From contig NZ_JAENKO010000001.1 in NCBI RefSeq assembly GCF_016599145.1, positions 62,001 through 126,000 of the forward strand: DNA of 64,000 nt, in the 5' to 3' direction. This DNA comes from Tomitella cavernea. GTDB lineage: Bacteria > Actinomycetota > Actinomycetes > Mycobacteriales > Mycobacteriaceae. Below are positions 8,678 through 16,980 of the stretch, piece after piece. How positions within the stretch are numbered: the stretch's first letter is position 1; every line of letters starts with the position of its first letter. Under the pieces are notes generated by a model. That model searched no databases. It was not told the origin of the DNA and worked only from the letters and a program-made list of their open reading frames with translations. A program made the translations under genes and the position numbers.

Positions 8678-8691
8678 AGCAAGTGCTTGGT
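8678..8691. promoter_or_regulatory. KstR2-type operator in a divergent promoter
   Basis: The sequence AGCAAGTGCTTGGT matches the mycobacterial KstR2 consensus AnCAAGnnCTTGnT at every defined base. It sits almost exactly midway between the two divergent SDR start codons (66 and 67 bases from each). KstR2 represses genes for breakdown of the last steroid rings and is released by HIP-CoA. A kstR2 gene itself is not in the window. Confidence 0.75.
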
Positions 8692-8758
8692 AGCCTCGTC
8701 CCGATATACGGAGCACACCGACAGTCGGAGCACGCCGACGCCCGGAAGCGAGGACCGC

Positions 8759-9553
8759 ATGAGTTCCCCCGACCCCACCAGCACGATCGATCTGAGCGGC
8801 CGGGTGGCCATCGTCACCGGCGGCACCAAGGGCATCGGATTCGTCATCGCGACGACACTGCTCGCCGCCGGCGCCGAGGTCACGGTGTGCGGCAGGACCG
8901 AGCCGGAATCGCTGCCAGCCACGAACGGCCGCACCGCGCAGTTCCGCGCCCTCGACGTGCGCGACGCCGAGGCCGCCAAGGCTCTGGTGCAGGACGTCGC
9001 AGGGCAGCACGGCCGCCTCGACATCCTCGTCAACAACGCCGGCGGCTCCCCCGACGCCGACTCCGCCACCGTCTCCACGCGCTTCGTCGACAAGATCGTG
9101 GCGCTGAACATGCTCGCCCCGTTCTACCTGGCGCAGGCTGCCAACGCGGTCATGCAGCAGCAGGGCTCGGGCGGGTCGATCATCAATATCGGCAGCGTCT
9201 CCGCGCACGATCCGCAGCCCGGCACGGCCGCATACTCGGCTGCCAAGGCGGGGCTGCTCATGTTCAGCCAGGCACTGGCTCTGGAGTGGGCGCCGAAGGT
9301 GCGTGTCAACCACATCACCACCGGACTCATCCGCACGGAGGCCGCCGCCGAGGTCTACGGCGACGACGGCGGCGCAGCGGTGGCGTCGATCATCCCCATG
9401 CAGCGCATGGCCGTTCCGGAGGACGTGGCGAAGGCGTGCCTGTTCTTCAGCAGTGATCTCGCCTCCTACCTCACCGGAACCGATCTGGCTGTGCACGGCG
9501 GCGGCGAGTTTCCGGGCCGCTACCTCGTCACCCGCGGCGAGGCGGCCCTCTGA
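8759..9553 (+). CDS. Short-chain dehydrogenase/reductase of a steroid-catabolism family
   Basis: This 264-residue SDR has cofactor motif VTGGTKGIGFV, NNAG in LDILVNNAGGSPDAD, catalytic Ser in NIGSVSAHD and YSAAKAG. The NNAGGSPxAD segment and the C-terminal AVHGGGEFP resemble SDRs found among KstR2-controlled genes of mycobacteria (Rv3549c type), from memory and not checked by search. The ATG at 8759 is downstream of the KstR2 box. Its TGA overlaps the next ATG (TGATG), so it is coupled to the FadD17-like gene. Confidence 0.87.
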   Translation: MSSPDPTSTIDLSGRVAIVTGGTKGIGFVIATTLLAAGAEVTVCGRTEPESLPATNGRTAQFRALDVRDAEAAKALVQDVAGQHGRLDILVNNAGGSPDADSATVSTRFVDKIVALNMLAPFYLAQAANAVMQQQGSGGSIINIGSVSAHDPQPGTAAYSAAKAGLLMFSQALALEWAPKVRVNHITTGLIRTEAAAEVYGDDGGAAVASIIPMQRMAVPEDVAKACLFFSSDLASYLTGTDLAVHGGGEFPGRYLVTRGEAAL

Positions 9554-11160
9554 TGCGCACCGCCACGATCTGGACCAAGGCCGATCCGTTCGCGTCGCTC
9601 ATCGCGGCACGCGCCCAGGACGACAACCCCGGCCTGCGTTTCGAGGACCGCGAATGGTCGTGGCGCCAGATCGTGGCGGAGGCCGCAGCACGTGCGAAAC
9701 TGGCCCGCGGCATGCAGGTGGACGGCCCGTGGCACATCGGCCTGCTGATGGAGAACTCGCCGGAGAACCTGTTCTGGGTCCTCGCCGCGGGCCTGTCCGG
9801 GGCCACCATCGTGGGGATCAACCCCACTCGCCGGGGCGCCGAGCTGGAACGCGACATCGACTTCACCGACATCCAGCTCATCGTCACCGACCAGGCGCAC
9901 CGGCCTCTTCTCGACGGACTGACGCTGGGTTGCCCGCCCGAGCGCATCATCACCAGCGACGCACCCGACTTCGCCGCACTGCTCGAGGCGGAACGCGGCG
10001 GAAGCGGCGGCGGGTTCGCGCTGCCCGATCCGGCGACGATCTTCTCCCTCGTGTTCACCTCGGGGACCACCTCGGCCCCCAAGGCGGTCATCTGCTCCCA
10101 GGGGCGGCTGGGCACCATCGCCCGACAGCAGCAGGAGCGCCGGAACCTCGGCGCCGACGACGTCTTCTACGTGGCCATGCCGATGTTCCACTCGAACGCC
10201 ATCATGGCCGGCATCGCACCCGCCGTCAGCGCCGGCGGGTGCATCGCACTGCGCAGGAAGTTCTCCGCGTCCGCATGGCTGGACGATGTCCGCCGCTACA
10301 AGGCGACGTTCTTCAACTACGTCGGCAAGCCGCTCAACTACATCCTGGCCACCCCGGAGCGGCCCGACGACGCCGAAAATCCGCTGCGGATCGCCTTCGG
10401 CAACGAGGCCAACGAGAAGGACATCGACACGTTCTCCCGGCGTTTCGGATGCGAGGTGATCGACTCGTACGGCACGTCCGAGGGCGGCATGCGCATCAAC
10501 AGGACCCCCGGGATGCCCACGGGGTCGCTGGGCGTGGCCGACGAGGGCACGGCCGTCATCGACCCCGAGACGCTCGAGGAGTGCCCGCGGGCCGAGTTCG
10601 ACGAGCAGGGCCTCCTGCTCAACGCGGAAAAGGCCATCGGGGAGATAGCCAACACCAGCAACGTGAACCAGTTCGAGGGCTACTACGGCAACGCTGAAGC
10701 CGACGATGAGCGCGTCCGGCACGGCATCCTGTGGTCCGGCGACATGGCCTACCGCGACGCCGAAGGGTTCTGGTACTTCGCCGGCCGCACCTCCGACCGC
10801 CTGCGCGTGGACGGCGAGAACTTCGCGGCGGCCCCGGTCGAACGCATCGTGGCCCGCTTCCCCGCCTTCAACCACGTCGCGGTGTACGCCGTGCCGGACG
10901 AGGTGGTGGGCGACCAGGTGATGATCGCCGTGGAGCTCCACCCGGGCACCGAGTTCGATCCGGACGCGTTCGGCAGGTTCCTGGCCGAGCAGCCGGACCT
11001 CGGCACCAAGTGGGCGCCCAAGTTCGTGCGCATCTCCGCGGCCCTCCCGCGCACTTCGACCAGCAAGGTGATCAAGCGACAGCTGCAGGCGGAGGGACAC
11101 GCCGTGCCCGACGAGGTGTTCGTCCGCGACGGCAAGGAGCTCGTCTTCCGCGAGATGTGA
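9553..11160 (+). CDS. fadD17: FadD17-like steroid/fatty acyl-CoA synthetase
   Basis: This 535-residue adenylate-forming enzyme has the P-loop-like motif LVFTSGTTSAPKAVICS, IDSYGTSEGGMRI (A5-type, with GTSEGG), WSGDMAYRD, and a terminal TSTSKVIKRQL. Stretches such as ALRRKFSAS, NYVGKPLNYILATPE and LRVDGENFAAAPVERI closely match mycobacterial FadD17, a ligase of the cholesterol-catabolism region that activates steroid side-chain acids. The start overlaps the preceding stop codon, giving an SDR-ligase pair. The catalytic Lys near the C-terminus is in the SKVIKRQL segment. The exact steroid substrate is not readable. Confidence 0.85.
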   Translation: MRTATIWTKADPFASLIAARAQDDNPGLRFEDREWSWRQIVAEAAARAKLARGMQVDGPWHIGLLMENSPENLFWVLAAGLSGATIVGINPTRRGAELERDIDFTDIQLIVTDQAHRPLLDGLTLGCPPERIITSDAPDFAALLEAERGGSGGGFALPDPATIFSLVFTSGTTSAPKAVICSQGRLGTIARQQQERRNLGADDVFYVAMPMFHSNAIMAGIAPAVSAGGCIALRRKFSASAWLDDVRRYKATFFNYVGKPLNYILATPERPDDAENPLRIAFGNEANEKDIDTFSRRFGCEVIDSYGTSEGGMRINRTPGMPTGSLGVADEGTAVIDPETLEECPRAEFDEQGLLLNAEKAIGEIANTSNVNQFEGYYGNAEADDERVRHGILWSGDMAYRDAEGFWYFAGRTSDRLRVDGENFAAAPVERIVARFPAFNHVAVYAVPDEVVGDQVMIAVELHPGTEFDPDAFGRFLAEQPDLGTKWAPKFVRISAALPRTSTSKVIKRQLQAEGHAVPDEVFVRDGKELVFREM

Positions 11161-11212
11161 ACGGACGCGACCGCCGCCCGCCTCCGATCGAACGCGCGTT
11201 CCGCGACCCCCC

Positions 11213-12002
11213 ATGGCATCGAACACTTGTTTCAGTACTGTTGCGGCGGAGGCGAGGGGGCGGGGCGGTCACGGGCGCCGGCCCCGGCGGCACGGGATCG
11301 TGGGGTCGGTCATGGGACAGCGGCGCGGGCGCAACACGCGCGCAGACGGGGCGCCGGAATCGGCGACGACCGCTGGGCTGTGGCACCGCACCGAGCCGGA
11401 CGGCACGCGCGACCGCCGCGGCGCTGTCCGTGCACATCGGCTTGCGCTCCCTCGCCGGCACCGACGCCGACCCCGACGTGCGCGCGGAGCTGATCTCCGA
11501 AGGCCGGTACGCGGAGATGTTCGACACCCCCCACGGCATGACCGACTGGTTCGCGGCCATGCCGGTCTCCGCCGCGCGACGCCTTGCATGCGACGCCGCC
11601 GTCACACCGGTCGGCGTCGACGGGCACGGCGCGCCGTTGAACGTCGGACGCCCCCGCAGGTTGGCGGCGGCGGTGCAGCGCCGCGCGCTCGCAGCCCGCG
11701 ACCACGGCTGTGCCTTCCCCGGATGTGCCTTCCCGGGATGCGACCGCCCGCCCTCAGGGTGCTTCGCGCATCACGTGCACCACTGGGGCGACGGTGGTCC
11801 CACCGACCTGGACAACCTCGTCAGCCTGTGCACCGAGCATCACCGGTCGGTGCACCACCGCGAGTGGACGGTCACAGTCGACGCTTCCAAGAGACGACCG
11901 CGGTTCCTCCCGCCGGCCGGCCACACGCTTGCGCTGCAATGGCTCGATGCCGACAGCGCCCCGACGGCCGCACCGGCGAATCAGCCGGGCGAGGTTCCGT
12001 AG
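11213..12002 (+). pseudogene. Degraded DUF222/13E12-type HNH endonuclease
   Basis: The open frame carries a recognisable C-terminal half of the actinobacterial 13E12 repeat family: RRLAAAVQRRALAARDHGCAFPG, then CDRPPSGCFAHHVHHWGDGG, TDLDNLVSLCTEHH and SVHHREW (HNH nuclease). The usual N-terminal DUF222 domain of about 250 residues is missing. Upstream translation is low-complexity Arg/Gly in every frame, consistent with an internal deletion or frameshifts. Clear similarity begins near 11415. An in-frame GTG at 11157 overlapping the fadD17 stop could still allow expression of a short form. The zinc region contains an in-frame 15-base duplication. Such genes are multicopy, mobile-like and mostly of unknown function. 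Confidence 0.6.
11709..11738 (+). repeat. 15-bp in-frame tandem duplication in the HNH zinc region
   Basis: Two copies of TGTGCCTTCCCCGGA, differing at one base, encode CAFPG twice in a row. The family normally has one CxFPGC unit, so the duplication adds an extra Cys beside the metal site. Confidence 0.8.
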
Positions 12003-12166
12003 GGGTTCCACGGCCGCGGGCCCGCCGAGGAGGCCGTGGACGCGGCGCCAACCGTCTCGTCGGGAGCTACTCCCGTCAACGCTATTGCACTGCCCCCTGT
12101 CCGCACCGCGGCACTGCCTCGGCGGCGCAGCGGCATACCCACGCCACCGGCCTCCGCCGCGCGTTC

Positions 12167-13930
12167 TCACCGTACGAAGGACGTGGCGCCGCGGATGACC
12201 GCCTGCAGACTTGCTGCGAGCACGGACCGGTCGACCCCTGCGGCCCAAGCACTGCGCCCTCCGACGCGGTATTCAATGAGGGTCAGCGCGTCCGTGTCGC
12301 TGCCCGCCCCGATGCTGCTCTGGTGCAGCCCGAGGATCTCCACGTGGATGCCGCAGCGGCCCAGAGCTTCCGTGAGAGCTTCGACAGGGCCGACACCCTC
12401 ATGCGTCGTCCGGTACACCGTTCCCCCGATATCGAGGGCGATCACGGCGCCCGCCTCGGTCGCGTCGAAGGCGAGCAGTACCGGCGCGTCGGCAGCGCGG
12501 GGGCACGCCACATACGCGTGTTGGAAAACGCCCCACAGTTCTGCTGCAGTGGCCTCACCGCCACCGGCGTCCGTGTGCTGCTGAACATGACGGGCGAAGT
12601 CGATCTGCAGCCGGCGCGGAAGCTCGATCCCGTATTCGGACTCCAACAGGTAGGCGATGCCGCCTTTGCCGGACTGGGAATTCACACGGATCACCGCGTC
12701 ATAGCTCCGCCCCAGGTCAGCAGGGTCGACGGGCAGGTACGGCACCCGCCACTCGATGTCGGACTCGGCACGACCTTCGGCCGCCGCACGGGATCGGTGC
12801 TCGGCGAAACCCTTGTTGATCGCGTCCTGGTGGGTTCCGCTGAACGCCGTGTGCACCAGGTCGCCTACGTAGGGATGCCGCGGGTGGACCTCGATCCGGT
12901 TGCAGAACTCGACGGTGCGGCGGATCTCATCGATGTCGGAGAAGTCCACCATCGGGTCGATGCCCTGCGCGTGCAGATTCAGGGCGAGGGTCGCGATGTC
13001 GACGTTGCCGGTGCGCTCCCCGTTGCCGAAGACGCACCCCTCGACGCGTTGCGCACCGGCGAGGACGGCGAGCTCGGCGCAGGCCACACCGGTGCCGCGA
13101 TCGTTGTGCGGGTGCACCGACAGGATCACACCGTCCCGCCGCGCGAGGTTGCGGTGCATGTACTCGATCTGGTCGGCATACACGTTGGGCGTGGCGATCT
13201 CGACCGTTGCGGGGAGGTTCAGGATGACCGGCCGGTCCGGCACTGCATCCCACAGTCCGGTCATCGCATCGCACACCTCGAGCGCGTAGTCGGGCTCGGT
13301 GAGGTTGAAGACCTCGGGCGAGAACTCGAAGCGGACGTTCGGGAGAGCTCCGGCGCACTCGAGCACATCGCGCCCGCCGGCCAGGATCAGCTCCTTGAGC
13401 GCCGAACGATCGCGGCCGAGCACGACCTGGCGCCAGATCGGCGCGGTCGCGGTGTACATGTGGATCACGACCTCGTTGCGGATGCCGCGGATCGACTCCA
13501 CGGTCCGTTCGATCAGGTCACGGCGAGCCGGCGTGAAGACCACTATCGTCACGTCGCCGGGCGCGATGCCATGCTCGGCTATCAGGCGCACGAAGTCGTA
13601 ATCGGTCTGCGAAGCGGACGGATAGCCCACCTCGATCTCCTTGTACCCCATCGTGACCATGAGCTCGAAGAACCTGCGCTTGCGTCCCGGATCCATCGGC
13701 TCGGCCAGCGCCTGATTGCCGTCACGCAGATCGACCGGCACCCACAAAGGCGCTGCTACGAGCCGGTTCGACGGCCACTCTCGACTCGTCGGAGGGACCT
13801 CGACGCGGGAATACACGTCGCGGTAGCGGTGCGAGGGCATCTGCGAGTGGCGCTGACGATTCCATCGGGGCGCATCGGCGGGAATCGGGCCGGTGGGGGT
13901 GGTCAGGCGGGAAGCCGCGTTCTGGCTCAT
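12167..13930 (-). CDS. leuA: 2-isopropylmalate synthase
   Basis: This 587-residue protein is a complete actinobacterial-type LeuA. The DRE-TIM barrel begins with [16 protein letters not shown] (metal/substrate segment), continues through [17 protein letters not shown] and [16 protein letters not shown], and ends in the two-domain C-terminal regulatory part ([22 protein letters not shown]) that binds leucine in the family. It condenses acetyl-CoA and 2-oxoisovalerate, the first step of leucine synthesis. I chose the ATG at 13930 because AGAAGGA lies at good spacing; an in-frame start 39 bases upstream is weaker. A leader peptide with four Leu codons precedes it, indicating leucine-controlled attenuation. 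Confidence 0.95.
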   Translation of the reverse strand: MSQNAASRLTTPTGPIPADAPRWNRQRHSQMPSHRYRDVYSRVEVPPTSREWPSNRLVAAPLWVPVDLRDGNQALAEPMDPGRKRRFFELMVTMGYKEIEVGYPSASQTDYDFVRLIAEHGIAPGDVTIVVFTPARRDLIERTVESIRGIRNEVVIHMYTATAPIWRQVVLGRDRSALKELILAGGRDVLECAGALPNVRFEFSPEVFNLTEPDYALEVCDAMTGLWDAVPDRPVILNLPATVEIATPNVYADQIEYMHRNLARRDGVILSVHPHNDRGTGVACAELAVLAGAQRVEGCVFGNGERTGNVDIATLALNLHAQGIDPMVDFSDIDEIRRTVEFCNRIEVHPRHPYVGDLVHTAFSGTHQDAINKGFAEHRSRAAAEGRAESDIEWRVPYLPVDPADLGRSYDAVIRVNSQSGKGGIAYLLESEYGIELPRRLQIDFARHVQQHTDAGGGEATAAELWGVFQHAYVACPRAADAPVLLAFDATEAGAVIALDIGGTVYRTTHEGVGPVEALTEALGRCGIHVEILGLHQSSIGAGSDTDALTLIEYRVGGRSAWAAGVDRSVLAASLQAVIRGATSFVR

Positions 13931-13957
13931 GGGGTCCTTCTTCGATCCGGTGGCTGA

Positions 13958-14019
13958 GGACCGGCGCACAACTCGACTCCACGCCGGGGAGCCGGTCCGG
14001 CTAAGCCCCGCCGTGGCGG
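13958..14019 (-). promoter_or_regulatory. Leucine attenuator region of leuA
   Basis: Between the leader peptide and leuA, two 8-base arms (13958-13965 and 13991-13998, GGACCGGC/GCCGGTCC) can form a hairpin that follows the leader stop codon directly. A competing hairpin CCGCC-GT-GGCGG (14008-14019) overlaps the last leader codons. Ribosome position on the Leu codons would decide which forms. There is no clear U tract, so control could be by termination or by hiding the leuA ribosome site. Confidence 0.55.
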
Positions 14020-14048
14020 CAAAGGAGAAGGAGCCTCTTCGCGTGCAT
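14001..14048 (-). CDS. leuL: leuA leader peptide (four consecutive Leu codons)
   Basis: A 15-codon [18 protein letters not shown], ends 70 bases before leuA. Codons 6-9 are CTC CTT CTC CTT. Such Leu-rich leaders upstream of leucine-synthesis genes act as attenuators, and they have been proposed for leuA in actinobacteria. There is no Shine-Dalgarno, but a TAGCGT hexamer seven bases before the ATG would fit a leaderless transcript. The ORF is too short to be found by ordinary gene calling. Confidence 0.75.
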   Translation of the reverse strand: MHAKRLLLLCRHGGA

Positions 14049-14113
14049 GCCGAGAACGCTACCAGAACTCATCAGACAACCTGAGGTGTCGATCATGATG
14101 GGATACTCGCGCC

Positions 14114-14785
14114 ATGACCGTCGTGCGTCGTGAACCTCTTGCGGACCAGACCGCTGCATTGCTGCTGGAGCGCATCCGCGCAGGAGAGTGGGCGCTCGGC
14201 GCCAAGCTGCCCGGTGAAACCACCCTCGCCCCGCAGTTCGGTGTCGGACGGTCGACCGTGCGCGAGGCGATCAGCCAACTCGCCGGCCGCGGGATCGTCG
14301 CCACCCGGCAAGGCGCCGGTGTGTTCGTGACCGCCCTCGACGCCCCCGAGGACTGGACCCGGAAGGTGGGACGTGCGGACATCCGCGCGGTGATCGAAGC
14401 CCGGATCGCCATCGAGGTCGAGGCTTCCGCCCTTGCGGCCGGGCGTCGCACGCCGGCGGATCTCGACGCGCTGCGAGACGCGCTGGAGGTGCGTGCATCC
14501 CGCCGCAAGCAGATTGACGAACACGTCGACGCCGACGTCGTCTTCCACCGCGGCATCGTGACCGCGGCGCACAACCCGATCCTGCTCGAGCTATTCGACT
14601 CCTTCACCCCGCGCAACCGCGAGGCCATGGTTGCGATGCTCCGCGCGCGCGGAAGCCACGGCGACGACGCCGACCATGCGACGCACCAGCGCATCCACGA
14701 CGCGATCATCGCCCGCGACTCGGACGCCGCAGCCGCGATCACGCGCAATCACCTGATTTCGCTCACACGGAACCTGGGCCGGTGA
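14114..14785 (+). CDS. FadR-subfamily GntR transcriptional regulator
   Basis: This 223-residue protein has an N-terminal winged helix (residues 8-70: DQTAALLLERIRAGEW, FGVGRSTVREAISQLAGRGIV, TRQGAGVFV) and an all-helical FCD ligand domain (RADIRAVIEARIAIE, VFHRGIVTAAHNPILLELF, HQRIHDAIIARD). The His and Asp/Glu residues in these FCD motifs bind a metal or an organic acid in the family. It is divergent from leuA across 65 bases that also hold the leuA leader peptide. Its target could be leuA or the nearby acyl-CoA ligase genes. Confidence 0.85.
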   Translation: MTVVRREPLADQTAALLLERIRAGEWALGAKLPGETTLAPQFGVGRSTVREAISQLAGRGIVATRQGAGVFVTALDAPEDWTRKVGRADIRAVIEARIAIEVEASALAAGRRTPADLDALRDALEVRASRRKQIDEHVDADVVFHRGIVTAAHNPILLELFDSFTPRNREAMVAMLRARGSHGDDADHATHQRIHDAIIARDSDAAAAITRNHLISLTRNLGR

Positions 14786-14870
14786 ACAGCGGCACGTGGC
14801 CCCGAACTCCTACACCACAGCCCGGGCCGTGGATCGGCGACGCGTCCCAGGCCTACGGCCCCGCCGTCTA

Positions 14871-16469
14871 CTACAGGTTCTGCAGCACCTCGCCGCGCAC
14901 CACCTTGCCGGAGGCGTTGCGAGGCAGCGGCGCGTCCCGCACCAGCCAGCGGACGGGAACCTTGTACGCGGCGAGACGTTCGGAGACGAACCGGGCGAGA
15001 TCATCGGTCAGCGTCGGGACCGCACCTTCCGCACCGGAGCCCCTGCCCGCAGGCACCATGACCGCGCACACCTCCTGGCCCCAATCCGGGTGCGCCGCGC
15101 CGTACACCATGCATTCCGCCACTGCCGGATGCGACTCGACGACGGCCTCCACCTCGGCCGGGTAGACGTTCTCACCTCCTCGGATGATCAGATCCGTGCG
15201 ACGGCTGTGCACCCGCAAGCGGCCGTCCACGAACTCGCCCAGGTCGCCCGTGCGCAACCAGCCGTCCGCGTCGAACGCCGCGCCTGTCGCCTCGCGGTCA
15301 CGCCAGTATCCGCTCATCAGGTGCGGCCCGCGGGACCAGATCTCCCCTACGCCCGCGGAGCGGTGCCGCCCGTCCCGGATCTGCACCTCCATCCGCGGCA
15401 CCGGGGTACCGACGCACAACGGGTCCGCCGCCAGGTCCGCATCGGTGGCCGCGGTGACGGGGCATGCGGTCTCCGTGAGCCCGTACGTGGCGGCGAGCCC
15501 GGTCCGCGCCACAGGCACCAGTGCCCGCAGCCGGTCCTGCATCGCCGGTGCCGCGGGCGCGGTGATCAACGACAGGCCGCGCAGAGTCCGCAGCCGGTCC
15601 GCCGTCGCCGGACGGGATTCGAGCAGGTCGAGCAGCCGCGACGCCATCGTCGGCACCGCGCTCCAGTGCGTCACCGACTCCGCGTCGATCAGCCGTGTCA
15701 CACCGTCGATGTCGAACCGCCCCTCCCACAGCACCGCGGTATCGCCGAGCGCCAGCCGCGGCACCGTCAGGTTGTGCAGCGCTGCCACGTGGAACAGCGG
15801 CGTCGCAAGCAGGTAGCGCCGCGGGGCCGGATCGTCGACGCGCGGCAGCCGCTGATGGTCGGCGGTGGCGATCAGGCTGCGGTGCGGGTGCACGACGCCC
15901 TTGGCGCGGCCGGTGGTTCCGGAGGTGAACAGGATCGTCGCCGGATCTTCCGACTGCGCACCCATGCCACTGGAGACGACGCCGCCTGCGCCGTCCGCGA
16001 CCATCGCGTCGACCGATTCGATCGCGCACACGGGAACCGCGCCGTCGCCAGTGCGGGGCACGAGGCCGCGTCGGCGCTCATCGGCCAGCACCAGCCCGGG
16101 CTCGGTGAGACCGAGCGCATGCACCACCTCGGGCGCCGCCCACCGCGAGTTCATCGCCACGGCCACCCCGCCGAGCACCGCCACAGCCCAGAACGCGGTG
16201 ATCCAGGGGATCCCGTTCGCGGCGAGGATGGCGACCCGGTCCCCCCGTCCGATCCCGTATTCGCGTCGCAGCACGGTGGCGAGCGCATGGACGCGCGCAT
16301 GGTTCTCCCGGAACCCCACCCGCCGGCCGCCCGCAACGAGGTACTCGGCGTCGCCGCGCCCGGCGGATTCCTCCAGCAGCCGGGCCAGGTTCATGCCCCC
16401 CGCCGCCGTTCCGGGCGGCAACAACCGTGTCCGGCCGTACGTGGCGACCTCGGTCTCGTGCGCGTCCAT
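14871..16469 (-). CDS. Class I adenylate-forming acyl-CoA synthetase
   Basis: This 532-residue AMP-binding enzyme has ATILFTSGTTGRAKGVVHPH, AATYGLTETACPV, GWLRTGDLGEFVDGRL, IIRGGENVYPAEVE and a C-terminal LPRNASGKVVRGE with the acyl-adenylate Lys. It activates a carboxylic acid to its CoA thioester. The ATG at 16469 has GAGGAG nine bases upstream. It is related to the divergent ligase at 16981 over the whole length (shared DAEYxV, YGIGxGDRVAIL and AVPTMAxRL), so the two look like paralogues. The substrate is unknown. Confidence 0.85.
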   Translation of the reverse strand: MDAHETEVATYGRTRLLPPGTAAGGMNLARLLEESAGRGDAEYLVAGGRRVGFRENHARVHALATVLRREYGIGRGDRVAILAANGIPWITAFWAVAVLGGVAVAMNSRWAAPEVVHALGLTEPGLVLADERRRGLVPRTGDGAVPVCAIESVDAMVADGAGGVVSSGMGAQSEDPATILFTSGTTGRAKGVVHPHRSLIATADHQRLPRVDDPAPRRYLLATPLFHVAALHNLTVPRLALGDTAVLWEGRFDIDGVTRLIDAESVTHWSAVPTMASRLLDLLESRPATADRLRTLRGLSLITAPAAPAMQDRLRALVPVARTGLAATYGLTETACPVTAATDADLAADPLCVGTPVPRMEVQIRDGRHRSAGVGEIWSRGPHLMSGYWRDREATGAAFDADGWLRTGDLGEFVDGRLRVHSRRTDLIIRGGENVYPAEVEAVVESHPAVAECMVYGAAHPDWGQEVCAVMVPAGRGSGAEGAVPTLTDDLARFVSERLAAYKVPVRWLVRDAPLPRNASGKVVRGEVLQNL

Positions 16470-16980
16470 CTTGTAGTACTCCTCGAATGCCGGGGCGCAC
16501 CGCGGGGCCGAGCGCACCCTCCGACGAACTGTAGCCCCCGACGAACCGCAGCCGCCGTAGACCACGGCGCCGAAGGCGTCGGCCAACGCTCCTCCGGCCG
16601 TACTCTCAGTGACGCTCTCGGCCCGCGACCAAAACCTGTCGCGGTGCGGGCCCCGGATGCGGGTCGTCCGCGCGGTCCACGGCCGGCTGTGCAACGGCCG
16701 CCTGGTCTGCACCCGCATGTGCGACGCCCTCCCGTCCGGATTCGGCCTCTCGCATTCCCCTTCCAGACGACACCTATCGGACGGGCGCCCGACGGCCGCT
16801 ACGGGCGCTCTTACTCTGAAGCCAACAGTCCTGCCGGACGGGGCGCGATGCCCCGACCGTAGGAAGAAGTGTCCCGATCATCGGAAGTTTTCCCGCCGCG
16901 CCACCGGCACGGCACGGCACACTGTCGGCATCGTGCCACGTGGATCACATCCGGCAGTCCGGCCCCAGAAGGAGAACGAG
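16470..16980. other. 511-bp intergenic region between divergent acyl-CoA ligases
   Basis: No convincing gene lies here; open frames are GC-rich shadows without family similarity. It holds a small hairpin (16839-16855, CGGGGC-GCGAT-GCCCCG) and an imperfect palindrome at 16872-16886 that recurs upstream of the HsaD-like gene. A GGCAC triple repeat follows near 16907-16920. Promoters for both ligases must lie here, but no clear -10/-35 pair is visible. Confidence 0.5.
16872..16886. promoter_or_regulatory. Candidate operator TCCCGATCATCGGAA upstream of acyl-CoA ligase
   Basis: This site contains the palindrome CCGAT-C-ATCGG and lies 94 bases before the ligase ATG. A 14/15 match, TCCCGATCACCGGAA, lies at 26424-26438 ahead of the HsaD-like hydrolase gene. 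Shared control by one regulator is inference. Confidence 0.35.

Noticed and set aside
11227-11233. AACACTTGTT near 11225 as a KstR box
   Set aside because: KstR sites need AAC and GTT two bases apart; here the spacing is four, and it lies in the decayed HNH gene.
11213-13957. 914-residue plus-strand open frame across leuA
   Set aside because: It is antisense to leuA, which has full LeuA motifs; the translation has no domain pattern.
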